This document shows positions 22,492-29,567 of a stretch of DNA of 29,567 nucleotides, piece by piece; position 1 is the stretch's first letter; each line of letters begins with the position of its first letter. The stretch covers positions 1 to 29,567 of the forward strand of contig JAYOTG010000025.1 of assembly GCA_038150305.1 (NCBI GenBank). The letters are read 5' to 3'. The notes below the pieces were generated by a model that was given only the letters and a program-made list of their open reading frames with translations, was not told the DNA's origin and did not search any database. Both the position numbers and the translations under genes were made by a program. Source of the stretch: MGIIa-L3 sp038150305. Lineage in GTDB: Archaea > Thermoplasmatota > Poseidoniia > Poseidoniales > Poseidoniaceae.

Positions 22492-23862
22492 ATGGAGATT
22501 GACCCGTGGAGCAGCGCTCAATCCACCGACTACGAGGGCATCATCAGCCGGTTCGGGCTGAACCGCATGGAAGGGCTTGACCTTCCCAACCCGACCCGGC
22601 TGCACCGTCGTGGCATCGTCTTCGCTCATCGCGACCTCGAAGGGGTCCTTGATGCGCAGCGGAAGGGGGAGCCCTTCGGCGTCCTGACCGGACTCATGCC
22701 CTCGGGGAAGATGCACCTTGGGCATTCGATGGTCATCGACCAAGTGCGCTGGTTCCAGGAAAGCGGCGGTGACGTGACCATCGCGGTCGCTGACCTTGAG
22801 AGTCAAGCGACGAGGGGCGTGGGCCTGAAGGAAGGGCGCAAGGTCGCGCTCGAGCAATACATCGCCAATTACGCTGCCTTGGGCCTCGATCCCGAACGGA
22901 CGCAGGTCTACTTCCAGTCGTCGCGACCGATCGTCCAGCGGCTTGGCTTCCAACTTGGCCGCCGCACCAACCTCTCCGAATTCGAGGCCATTTACGGCTT
23001 CAAAGGAGAGACCAACCTCGCTCACGTTCAGGCGCCGCTGGTTCAAGCCGGGGACATTTTGCATCCCCAAACGGACGAATTCGGAGGCCTTCGCCCCATC
23101 GTGGTGCCCGTGGGGGTCGACCAAGATCCACACCTCCGCCTGACGCGGGGCTTGGCCTCCAAAACGAGCTGGTTCAACCTCAAGGAAGGCAAGCATGCGG
23201 GCCTGACCGTGGCCCTTTCCGTGCAAGACGACAACGCCGCCACGCTTGGACAGCAGCCCAACGGGCGCGTCGACCGGGAGGTGCGCCAAGGTGTCTTTGA
23301 CCGCATCGTGGAACGCCTCAACGCGCTTGGTTTCAGCGACCTCCGTCCAAATCCAAAGCACGGAACGGTCGACGTCCCATCGGCCTCAAAGCGCGACCTT
23401 GCCGCCGTCCGCCTCGCGTTGCTCAGTCTTGAACGCGAACTCGGCGGAATGGGCCTGATGCCACCTGCGTCAACCTACCACCACTTCGCCGTCGGCCTTG
23501 ACGGTGACAAGATGTCCAGCAGCCGACCTGATTCCACCATCTTCCTTGGCGATGAACCCGCAAAGGTGGCCAAGAAAATCCGCCGTGCCTTTTCCGGCGG
23601 CCAACCGACGGTGGAGGAACACCGCCGGCTCGGTGGAGATCCGGACCGTGACGTCGCCTTCCAGTACATGGCCTACTTCTTCGAGGAGGACGATGCTGTG
23701 CTCGCAGAGTTGGCTGAATCCTACCGCGCAGGGTCCCTCCTCGCCGGTGAAATGAAGCAAGCGTGCTTGGACAGGGCCGAGGTGTGGCTGGGCGAACTCG
23801 CAGAACGTCGCGATGAAACCGCTCATCTGGTGGAGGCTTTCCTCGCGCCCGATGCGCGGTGA
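22492..23862 (+). CDS. trpS: Tryptophanyl-tRNA synthetase, archaeal/eukaryal type
   Basis: Charges tRNA-Trp; class Ic synthetase. 456 residues with the N-terminal PWSSAQSTDYEGII and FGLNRM region typical of archaeal/eukaryal TrpRS, the HIGH-like PSGKMHLGH at 70-78, VPVGVDQDPHLRLTR, and the KMSKS-like loop K340-M-S-S-S in GDKMSSSRPDS. The C-terminal helical anticodon-binding part follows (FFEEDDAVLAELAESY). ATG 22492 has GAGGTGG upstream. The stop is 3 bp from the stop of the convergent ZPR1-like gene. Confidence 0.96.
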   Translation: MEIDPWSSAQSTDYEGIISRFGLNRMEGLDLPNPTRLHRRGIVFAHRDLEGVLDAQRKGEPFGVLTGLMPSGKMHLGHSMVIDQVRWFQESGGDVTIAVADLESQATRGVGLKEGRKVALEQYIANYAALGLDPERTQVYFQSSRPIVQRLGFQLGRRTNLSEFEAIYGFKGETNLAHVQAPLVQAGDILHPQTDEFGGLRPIVVPVGVDQDPHLRLTRGLASKTSWFNLKEGKHAGLTVALSVQDDNAATLGQQPNGRVDREVRQGVFDRIVERLNALGFSDLRPNPKHGTVDVPSASKRDLAAVRLALLSLERELGGMGLMPPASTYHHFAVGLDGDKMSSSRPDSTIFLGDEPAKVAKKIRRAFSGGQPTVEEHRRLGGDPDRDVAFQYMAYFFEEDDAVLAELAESYRAGSLLAGEMKQACLDRAEVWLGELAERRDETAHLVEAFLAPDAR

Positions 23863-23865
23863 GCC

Positions 23866-24459
23866 TCAGGCGGAGAACACCGGAGGCTCTGGCCCCATCG
23901 GCAAATCCTCAGTTTCTTTGTCGGTCAACGTGCGCTGGACAGCGTCGTCATGCAAAATAAGGGAGCGACCGCTCGGGTCGAGAAGTTCGAGGGTGACCAG
24001 CTCGTCGAATTGCCCCGCCATCGCCATCGCAAGCCGGAGCCTCAAGTGGTCCAATGCGGCGCGTTCCTCCTCATGGTCGCCGTGGGCCACAACGTCACGC
24101 TCCACGATGTCGAGCACGTCCACGAAGCGTTGGAGCACGCCTTCCACGTTGGAAACGTATCCGGTCGATGAGGCACCTGGCGCCACCTCAAGGTCGAGCT
24201 CGGGAATCCGCACCGTGCAGGCCGTGGACCGGACCACGCGAGCGGTCAGGTGCTCGCGCTCCGCAAGCGCCAAGGTCCACCCGGTGGGCGTTTGTGCTTC
24301 GGCGGGGATCAGGTCCGTTTGCCGCCAACCGCACGCCAAGCAGAGGAGCGTGACCTGGGTGTGTTCTCCAAAGTACGGGATGTCATCGATGTGGGTCCGC
24401 AGCCGAAGCCCCTCATCATCGCCGCATGTGGGGCACGGTGCATCGACGACTTGCTCCAT
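23866..24459 (-). CDS. ZPR1-like zinc-finger protein
   Basis: 197 residues. A four-cysteine finger C9xxC12 ... C40xxC43 (APCPTCG; LLCLACGW) frames the conserved DDIPYFGEHTQVTLLC. It is followed by the beta-rich ZPR1 domain: TARVVRSTACTVRIPELDLE, GASSTGYVSNVEGVLQRFVD. In eukaryotes ZPR1 is a chaperone for translation factor eEF1A; archaeal single-domain relatives are common, but their role is less clear. GGAGGCGGTGG precedes the ATG, which directly abuts the stop of the SepF-like gene, so the two are cotranscribed. Confidence 0.88.
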   Translation of the reverse strand: MEQVVDAPCPTCGDDEGLRLRTHIDDIPYFGEHTQVTLLCLACGWRQTDLIPAEAQTPTGWTLALAEREHLTARVVRSTACTVRIPELDLEVAPGASSTGYVSNVEGVLQRFVDVLDIVERDVVAHGDHEEERAALDHLRLRLAMAMAGQFDELVTLELLDPSGRSLILHDDAVQRTLTDKETEDLPMGPEPPVFSA

Positions 24460-25038
24460 TCACCACCGCCTCCCGTCGCCCTCTGGGCGGACGGTTTCGG
24501 GCGCGTCCTCGACGCCCCGAATGCCTTCGATGCCAGGTGGCAGCACCAGAATGCGCGTGTCCGTGAGCTGCAGCAGCCTGCCGCCCATGTCGTCTTCGAC
24601 GAAGAGCGAGAGGTGGTCCAATGCCGCCCGAAACACATCGCGTCGTCCAAACAAAGGCGCGACGTCGAGGAGGGTGATGTGGCCTTCTGCGGTCCAGTCC
24701 ATCACCTGGCCGATGCCCTCGCTGCTGGCCAAAGAAGCGCGATGGATGACCGGTGCGCCATGGACGGCAGGAACCGGCGCGTCGGGGTACAAGTTTCGTA
24801 GATCGAGGTAGGCGTGAGGAACGGTCGGCGCTGCCGGAACCCGGCGGGCGTCATGGCGCAGGCTCGGCATCTCAAACTGCTCAAGGGGCGAGCCCGTGGG
24901 TGTTCGTGGGGCTTCAGCCGGCGCTCCACTGAAGGCGTCCAGCGAGGACTGCCCTTCATCGGACTCCACGCGGCGGGCCATGCCTTCCGCTGGTGTCGAG
25001 GTCCCATGAAGCCTCGCCTGCGATGACGGCGGATTCAT
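24460..25038 (-). CDS. SepF-like cell-division protein
   Basis: 192 residues. About 75 disordered residues rich in Pro, Ala, Ser and Glu precede a compact domain: HAYLDLRNLY, then EGIGQVMDWTAEGHITLLDV, a helix RDVFRAALDHLSLFVEDDMG, and GRLLQLTDTRILVLPPG. That order, with a strand after a short helix, a long helix, then a G-D/G-R..L strand and an ending strand IxLxPPG, fits the SepF core, the FtsZ membrane anchor of FtsZ-dividing archaea. The usual N-terminal amphipathic targeting helix is not obvious here, which leaves doubt on start site or function. CTTATGAA overlapping ATG 25038 is AT-rich and could be a promoter for a shorter product. Pairing with a ZPR1-like gene is unusual. Confidence 0.6.
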   Translation of the reverse strand: MNPPSSQARLHGTSTPAEGMARRVESDEGQSSLDAFSGAPAEAPRTPTGSPLEQFEMPSLRHDARRVPAAPTVPHAYLDLRNLYPDAPVPAVHGAPVIHRASLASSEGIGQVMDWTAEGHITLLDVAPLFGRRDVFRAALDHLSLFVEDDMGGRLLQLTDTRILVLPPGIEGIRGVEDAPETVRPEGDGRRW

Positions 25039-25074
25039 AAGGGTCCGTCAGGCAGTCCATCTCACGCACCCGTC

Positions 25075-25098
25075 CTTCATACGGGGTCGCGGAGGTGA
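25075..25098 (+). promoter_or_regulatory. TATA-like element and Shine-Dalgarno site before psmB
   Basis: CTTCATACG (25075-25083) is centred 26 nt before ATG 25105, the leaderless spacing, yet a perfect GGAGGTGA (25091-25098) stands 6 nt before the same ATG. Either the TATA match is accidental and the true promoter is further up, or the start is used in two ways. Confidence 0.45.
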
Positions 25099-25104
25099 GC
25101 AACC

Positions 25105-25740
25105 ATGATTCAGGGCGAGCATGAAGGCGTTCTCAAGACCGGGACCAGCACCGTGGGCATCACGTTCGATGGCGGAGCCGTCGTTGGCGCCGACCACCGT
25201 GCAACCATGGGTCACTTCGTGGCCAACAAGAGCGTCCAGAAGCTGTTCCGCATCGGCGACAACCTCGGCCTGACCACCGCCGGTCTTGTCGGACACGCGC
25301 AGTCCCTCTCCCGCACCCTTGCGGCCGAGGTGGCGCTCTACGAACTCCGCCGTGGGCAGCAAATGACCGTGAAGGGCGCTGCGACCCTGACGGCCAACAT
25401 CCTCTCCGGGCGCCCTCACTGGGTGCAGCTGCTCATCGTCGGTGTCGACCCTGACGGCCCCTCGGTCTACTCCATTGACTCCGCCGGCGGTTCGATTCCC
25501 GACGTGTACTGCGCGACCGGCTCCGGATCGCCTTACATGTACGGTGTGCTCGAAGACGGCTTCCGAGACAACATGTCCCGCAACGAGGCCGTGCTCCTCG
25601 CTGCACGTGCCCTCAGCGCATCCGGTCAGCGTGACGCAGCCAGCGGCAACGGCATGGACCTCGCGGTCATCACCGCCAAAGACGGATTCCAACTCGTCGA
25701 TCAATCCGAGATCGACGCCCTCCTCGCCTCACACCGCTGA
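25105..25740 (+). CDS. psmB: Proteasome beta subunit (precursor)
   Basis: The proteolytic subunit of the 20S proteasome. 211 residues, with a 13-residue propeptide cut before T14 in KTGTSTVGI. Counting T14 as Thr1, D30 (VGADHRATMG) and K46 (NKSVQKLF) fall exactly at Asp17 and Lys33 of the catalytic triad. The GSG loop is ATGSGSPYMYGVLE and the end NGMDLAVITAKDG. ADHRATMG has His where Arg is usual, a minor change. It is followed after 62 nt by fttA, a neighbour pair seen in other archaea as I recall. Confidence 0.96.
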   Translation: MIQGEHEGVLKTGTSTVGITFDGGAVVGADHRATMGHFVANKSVQKLFRIGDNLGLTTAGLVGHAQSLSRTLAAEVALYELRRGQQMTVKGAATLTANILSGRPHWVQLLIVGVDPDGPSVYSIDSAGGSIPDVYCATGSGSPYMYGVLEDGFRDNMSRNEAVLLAARALSASGQRDAASGNGMDLAVITAKDGFQLVDQSEIDALLASHR

Positions 25741-25802
25741 GGCCCATCCAATTCCCGTTTCCCGCCACCGACGCGGTGGGGGGAGCCGGCGAGGTGTTTC
25801 TC

Positions 25803-27704
25803 ATGCGAATGAGCTTCAAAGAACTGAAAGACGAAGTGGCCAAGATCGTTCCCAAGGGTTTCGATTACACGGTCGAATTGGAAGCAGGCGACATCGCCAT
25901 CATCACGTCGGAACCCGCGCGGTTCGCTGCGGACGGTTTGATTGGCCGCATCGCCAAGCGAGTCCGCAGGACCATCGTGCTGCGTCCCTCAGAGGACATC
26001 ATGATTTCACCCGAGGACGCCAAGCGCGCCATCGAGGACATCCTTCCTGAGGCTGCGGGCCTCAAGCACACCTACTTTGATGCCTGCCTTCGCGAAATCA
26101 CGCTCATTTGCGATGACCCCGGAGAGGCCGTGGGCCGTCGAGGCGCGGTGCTCAACGAAATCCGCGACACCACCGGCTGGCTGGTGCGCGTCGAGCGCAC
26201 GCCTCCGGTCTTGTCCAAGACCATCCACGACATCCGAGGCTACCGCGAGGCCAACGCGGCCGAGCGGCGCAAGTTGCTGAAGAACTTCGGCCTCAACATC
26301 CACCGTCCCACTCGCCCAGGCTCAGCATGGGCTCGCGTGACCGCCCTCGGATCGTACCGCGAGGTGGGCCGTGCTTGCCACTTGGTGACGACAAACGAAT
26401 CCCGCGTGATGATCGACGTCGGCGTCAACATCGCGAGCGACACGGACCCTATGCCCTACTTCACGGCGCCTGAAGCGCTCCCCCTCGACAAACTCGACGC
26501 GGTGGTGTTGACGCACGCTCACCTCGACCACGCGGGCATGCTCCCTGTGCTGTTCAAGTACGGGTACCGCGGACCTGTGTATTGCACGCCCCCAACCCGC
26601 GACATGATGCTCCTGCTCCAGACGGACTTCCTCAAAGTCGGTGGCGCAGAAGGGAAGCGCGCGCCATACAGCATGGAAGACATCCGCCAGTGCATGCTGC
26701 ACGTCGTTGACGTCGACTGGAGCAAAACCACCGACATCACGCCGGACGTGAAGCTCACCTTCGAGAACGCAGGTCACATCTTGGGCTCGTCTGCCGTGCA
26801 CCTCAACATCGCAGACGGGAAGCACAACATCGTCTTCAGTGGCGACCAAAAGTACGAGAAGTCGTGGCTCTTTGATGCGGCCAACGTGCGCTTCCCGCGC
26901 TGTGAAACCCTGGTCATCGAGTCAACCTACGGGGCAAGCGGCGACTACCAACCCTCGCGTGAAGAGGCCACGATGGAACTCCAAGACATCGTTCGGCGCA
27001 CCATCGAGCGTGGCGGCAAGCTGATCTGCCCCGTCTTCGCGGTCGGCCGTTCACAGGAGGTCATGATCGCGATTGATGACCTGTTCCGAGAGGGCAAAGT
27101 GAAGCCTGTACCGGTCTGGTTGGACGGGATGATTCAGGAAGCGACGGCGATTCACGCCGCTCACCCGGATTACCTCACCTCCTCGCTGAAGCGTTCCCTG
27201 CTCACCGACGATGGACAAAACCCCTTCACGAGCGAGTGGTTCAGGCCCGTCCAGGGCCGAGAACTTCGGGAATCCATCATCATGGACACGAGCCCATGCA
27301 TCGTCTTGGCCACCTCTGGCATGATGAACGGCGGCCCCGTCATGGAGTACTTCAAGCACTGGGCCTCGGAAACGAGGAACTCCCTGTGCTTTGTCGGCTA
27401 CCAAGCCGAAGGCACCCTCGGCCGCCGCCTCCAGAAGGGCTTCGGCGAGGTGCCGATGATCATCAACGGCCGCACGGAGATGGTCAAGATCGGTTGTGAA
27501 ATGGTGACCATCGACGGCTTCAGCGGTCACTCCGACCGCCGGCAACTCCTCGACTTCGTCGACCAGATGAGTCCAACCCCGAAGGCCATCGTATGCCATC
27601 ACGGCGATTACCACAAGTGCAACGAACTCGGAAAGACGCTGAGGGAGCGGTACCGCTGCCGAACCTACGCACCGCGCAACCTCGAAACGGTTCGCTTGTT
27701 CTGA
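25803..27704 (+). CDS. fttA: Transcription termination factor FttA (aCPSF1), KH-metallo-beta-lactamase RNase
   Basis: 633 residues. Cleaves nascent RNA at U-rich sites and ends transcription in archaea; homologue of eukaryotic CPSF73. Two KH domains (about 1-70 and 75-135; GEAVGRRGAVLNEIRDTTGW is the second KH loop) precede the metallo-beta-lactamase core with HAHLDH at 238-243, AGHILGS, GDQKYE, and a beta-CASP domain (PVFAVGRSQEV, LATSGMMNGG, GFSGHSD). The C-terminus ends RNLETVRLF. ATG 25803 has GAGGTG 6 nt upstream; ATG 25809 is a weaker choice. A 6-bp hairpin CCACCG/CGGTGG lies in its leader (about 25763-25777). Its stop is 3 bp from the convergent zinc-ribbon gene. Confidence 0.97.
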   Translation: MRMSFKELKDEVAKIVPKGFDYTVELEAGDIAIITSEPARFAADGLIGRIAKRVRRTIVLRPSEDIMISPEDAKRAIEDILPEAAGLKHTYFDACLREITLICDDPGEAVGRRGAVLNEIRDTTGWLVRVERTPPVLSKTIHDIRGYREANAAERRKLLKNFGLNIHRPTRPGSAWARVTALGSYREVGRACHLVTTNESRVMIDVGVNIASDTDPMPYFTAPEALPLDKLDAVVLTHAHLDHAGMLPVLFKYGYRGPVYCTPPTRDMMLLLQTDFLKVGGAEGKRAPYSMEDIRQCMLHVVDVDWSKTTDITPDVKLTFENAGHILGSSAVHLNIADGKHNIVFSGDQKYEKSWLFDAANVRFPRCETLVIESTYGASGDYQPSREEATMELQDIVRRTIERGGKLICPVFAVGRSQEVMIAIDDLFREGKVKPVPVWLDGMIQEATAIHAAHPDYLTSSLKRSLLTDDGQNPFTSEWFRPVQGRELRESIIMDTSPCIVLATSGMMNGGPVMEYFKHWASETRNSLCFVGYQAEGTLGRRLQKGFGEVPMIINGRTEMVKIGCEMVTIDGFSGHSDRRQLLDFVDQMSPTPKAIVCHHGDYHKCNELGKTLRERYRCRTYAPRNLETVRLF

Positions 27705-27707
27705 GGC

Positions 27708-27806
27708 TCACACCATCGGTTCGCCACACTCGGGGCAAGGGATGCCGGGCAGGAACATCCCCGGGATGTAACCGCATTCAACGCACATGGAGGTCGTTTC
27801 GTCCAT
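27708..27806 (-). CDS. 32-residue zinc-ribbon protein
   Basis: The protein MDETTSMCVECGYIPG, then MFLPGIPCPECGEPMV, has C8xxC11 and C24xxC27, a complete four-cysteine zinc ribbon or rubredoxin-like knuckle in 32 residues. The ATG lies 4 nt after the HAD stop codon, and GGTGA, which overlaps that stop, would serve as its Shine-Dalgarno site. The frame is also open upstream inside the HAD gene, so a longer product is possible but less likely. Its small size means chance cannot be excluded, though the CxxCG pairs and C-terminal GEPMV are typical of archaeal short zinc-ribbon proteins. Confidence 0.6.
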   Translation of the reverse strand: MDETTSMCVECGYIPGMFLPGIPCPECGEPMV

Positions 27807-27810
27807 GCCA

Positions 27811-28605
27811 TCACCGTCCCTGCGACGGTTCATCAAGCAAGCCATGCGCGACCATGGCATCAATGACGTGCTGAAGGTCACGCTCTTCGATGACAACCTT
27901 GGCATGCGGCAACGGGCGCTCGTCCCATGGGTTGAAGCAAATCGGGAGGCCTGATTCTTCGAACATGCCGATGTCGCCCGCTGAATCCCCAACGGCCACG
28001 GTTCGCGTTCGGTCCACGCCGTACCTGCGTTGAAGCATCCGCACCAAGGCTCCCTTTCCGTCCATCTGCACCTGGTATCGACCAAGGACACGGAGGGGTC
28101 CGTCCTCGTCCCCGCTCAAGCGTGGCAACCATCCGTTGGTGAACACGTCCAACCGGCTGTCGCAGCCGTGACCTGCCTCGATGGCGTAACGCTTCTCGAT
28201 GCCGCCCCAGCGCCGTCGCCAAGGTGTTTCTGTTGGGAATTTCGCGGCAATCCTGTGCGCCGTTGCCTGCACACCACCGCTGACGATGGCGACGTGCCAA
28301 CCGGCATTGTGGGCGGTCTGGATGAGGTGTTCGACGCCCTTCATCGTGGGTGCCGCAAGCAGAATGTCATCAAGACGGTCGTTTCTGGCCTGGCTTCCGT
28401 CCATGGCTTCGAAGGCAGCTTCAATCAGTCGAAGGTCCAACTTGATCCACGTCCACTCGTCCAATTTTCCTTGGTTGTACAAGTTGAACGATGCCGAATT
28501 GTCGGCGCCAATTGCGTCGTAGACCACTTGCCACGTGGACAGGTGATCCACAAGGACCCGGTCCATGTCGAGGCACAACAGGCCGTTGACGGGAGCCTTC
28601 GTCAC
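27811..28605 (-). CDS. HAD-superfamily phosphatase, SerB-like
   Basis: 264 residues. HAD motif I is LCLDMDRVLVD (D13, D15), motif II the serine in AIVSGGV, motif III a lysine in MDGKGAL, and motif IV VAVGDSAGDIGMFEESG, with ICFNPWDERP closing the active site. The layout is closest to phosphoserine-phosphatase-like (HAD-IB) enzymes, so the substrate may be a small phosphomonoester. Motif I has Arg where Gly is usual (DxDGxLxD). GTG 28605 overlaps the stop of the GT2-like gene (GTGA) and has GAGGGTGG upstream; the frame running to 29166 is read through that gene and is not used. Confidence 0.88.
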   Translation of the reverse strand: MTKAPVNGLLCLDMDRVLVDHLSTWQVVYDAIGADNSASFNLYNQGKLDEWTWIKLDLRLIEAAFEAMDGSQARNDRLDDILLAAPTMKGVEHLIQTAHNAGWHVAIVSGGVQATAHRIAAKFPTETPWRRRWGGIEKRYAIEAGHGCDSRLDVFTNGWLPRLSGDEDGPLRVLGRYQVQMDGKGALVRMLQRRYGVDRTRTVAVGDSAGDIGMFEESGLPICFNPWDERPLPHAKVVIEERDLQHVIDAMVAHGLLDEPSQGR

Positions 28606-29471
28606 GCGGCGCCACCCTCGCTTTCCACTTGGTGGTGGAGGCTGGCCACCTGTTTCTCCATGATCCAGAGCAGCACGGCGGTCATCAGGGCGAACAGGCC
28701 CATGAGCGTGACCGCCACGGTGGCCAGCGTGACGCCGAGCGACGTTGAATTCAGCTCCTTGAATTGGTCGATGACGTTGCCGGAAAGCCGGATTCCAAGC
28801 ACGAAGAGCACCAAACCGGGCAGGCCAATCAAGACCAGCGGGTGCTTGGATTCCAGCATCCAGTAGAACATCTGGGCCATGCGAGAAGCGCTCGCCAGGG
28901 ATTCGGCTTGGTGCACGTTTGGTCGCGCAATGTGGCGGCTGACGCGAACACCGAGGTCTTCGGGCAGGTCCATGGCGGTGCCCAGGGGCCCGAGGGCAGC
29001 GAGGGCTGCAAAGCCCGCAGGCGTGACCTGAAGGTGCTGAACGTCGGCATCGAGCAACACGACGTCCTCCGGCGGACCTTCGTCTTCGTCGAGTACGATG
29101 GACACGTGGACGTCCCAGCGTTCGTGCAAGCGGTTGATCGACAAGGGAAGATCGCGCAACCGCCACGCGTCGTTGACGCGAAGGAAGAGCGTACGTTCCG
29201 CGTCTTGAAGGCCGGCTTCCTTGAGCAACGACGCCAGGCTTGAGGCGGTGATGTGCTCCTCAACGTGCGTCAGGACGGGACATTCCAAGCGCTCGGCCAG
29301 TTCCACCGTGGCGTCGGAAGAGCCCCGGTCGAGCAGCACGACTTCGTCCACGGATTCCCTGGCTCGAACGATGATCGACACGATGCGAAGTTCGAGGTTC
29401 GATCCGATGAGGACCAGACGATGTCGAGGCGCACCCACGCCACCCTCGCAACGACTGGGAATATCAATCAT
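28602..29471 (-). CDS. GT2-like membrane protein with degenerate catalytic core
   Basis: 289 residues. The N-terminal half looks like a GT2 glycosyltransferase (VDEVVLLDRGSSDATVELAE, where canonical enzymes have VDDGStDxT), and the C-terminal half is the archaeal dolichol-phosphate-glycosyltransferase tail: KHPLVLIGLPGLVLFVLGIR (TM 1, about 211-229), GNVIDQF and TLATVAVTLMGLFALMTAVL (TM 2, about 246-271). However, the nucleotide-sugar start VxxPAxNEE is replaced by RLVLIGSNLELRIVSII, and the DADxQH metal motif by RVNDAWRLRD. LDADVQH occurs later at 140-146 but out of position. It may therefore have lost transferase activity. It overlaps the HAD gene. ATG 29471 is leaderless relative to the TATA-like element at 29497-29503. 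Confidence 0.78.
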   Translation of the reverse strand: MIDIPSRCEGGVGAPRHRLVLIGSNLELRIVSIIVRARESVDEVVLLDRGSSDATVELAERLECPVLTHVEEHITASSLASLLKEAGLQDAERTLFLRVNDAWRLRDLPLSINRLHERWDVHVSIVLDEDEGPPEDVVLLDADVQHLQVTPAGFAALAALGPLGTAMDLPEDLGVRVSRHIARPNVHQAESLASASRMAQMFYWMLESKHPLVLIGLPGLVLFVLGIRLSGNVIDQFKELNSTSLGVTLATVAVTLMGLFALMTAVLLWIMEKQVASLHHQVESEGGAA

Positions 29472-29496
29472 CGGCTTCGTCTTGTGGCTTCAGACA

Positions 29497-29503
29497 CCTT
29501 ATG
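29497..29503. promoter_or_regulatory. Shared TATA-like element for divergent GT2-like genes
   Basis: CCTTATG is the only AT-rich spot in the 56-bp gap between ATG 29471 (-) and ATG 29528 (+). Its centre lies 29 nt and 28 nt from the two start codons, so one nearly symmetric element could serve both leaderless transcripts. Confidence 0.42.
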
Positions 29504-29527
29504 TGGAGCCGTCGTTCGCAGCGGAGC

Positions 29528-29567
29528 ATGTGGGAAGGTCGCCGTTTGGCGGTGGTCATGCCCGCAC
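29528..29567 (+). CDS. GT2 glycosyltransferase, N-terminal fragment
   Basis: Only 13 codons are visible before the window ends (MWEGRRLAVVMPA). The last part is the start of the canonical GT2 nucleotide-sugar strand, VVMPAxNEE. It is therefore probably a regular family member, in contrast to the degenerate divergent neighbour. The start is supported by the TATA-like element 28 nt upstream. Little more can be said. Confidence 0.5.
   Translation, partial: MWEGRRLAVVMPA

Noticed and set aside
28606..29166. Extended frame of the HAD phosphatase to 29166
   Set aside because: It would overlap the whole GT2-like gene; GTG 28605 with GTGA overlap and family length fit better.
1..29567. tRNA, rRNA, CRISPR arrays, insertion sequences, prophage
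   Set aside because: I found no cloverleaf-sized gap, no regular direct repeats with spacers, no transposase or integrase motif, and almost every gap is under 105 bp.

Overview
The window reads as a compact, GC-rich archaeal chromosome segment. It is most likely from the Thermoplasmatota, and within them the marine Group II lineage (Candidatus Poseidoniia). Archaeal markers are ribosomal protein eS1, proteasome beta subunit, the FttA/aCPSF1 termination factor, PurP, archaeal/eukaryal-type TrpRS, a ZPR1-like protein and a SepF-like protein. They sit beside bacterial-looking ThyA, AhcY and a PlsC-type acyltransferase, a mixture typical of that group. The lineage call is inference: there is no rRNA in the window. 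I saw no tRNA, CRISPR array, insertion sequence or prophage.

Layout. 1-1816 (+): tail of a membrane-anchored surface protein, then ahcY. 7773-1862 (-): a tandem run of coiled-coil protein, Cid1/TUTase-like terminal nucleotidyltransferase with a coiled-coil/RG-rich tail, GNAT acetyltransferase, Roadblock-like protein, second coiled-coil protein and purP. 7863-14538 (+): secreted protein with cytosolic zinc ribbons, DtxR-type regulator, multi-TM protein, third coiled-coil protein and sugar nucleotidyltransferase. 14603-18983 (+): two small proteins, 7Fe ferredoxin, pdxS, eS1 fused to a SAP domain, a purine nucleoside phosphorylase and a MazG-like protein. 21106-19000 (-): plsC, thyA, folA. 21209-23862 (+): membrane-anchored secreted protein and trpS. 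25038-23866 (-): SepF-like and ZPR1-like. 25105-27704 (+): psmB and fttA. 29471-27708 (-): degenerate GT2-like membrane protein, HAD phosphatase and a 32-residue zinc-ribbon protein. A divergent GT2 gene starts at 29528 and runs off the end.

Gene-start grammar. Many genes that begin a transcription unit have an AT-rich TATA-like element centred about 24-28 nt before the start codon, so they are probably leaderless. Genes inside units usually carry a GAGGTGA-type Shine-Dalgarno site. I used this rule to choose several starts.

The most notable item is the gene at 4850-6982. It has all the sequence signatures of the eukaryotic Cid1/TUTase/TRF4 family of RNA tailing enzymes, including the histidine associated with UTP preference. 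It is fused to a long coiled coil, an RG-rich patch, a basic tail and a short C-terminal motif that recurs in two separate coiled-coil proteins of this window. Together with the coiled-coil gene it overlaps, this suggests an undescribed archaeal RNA 3'-tailing system.
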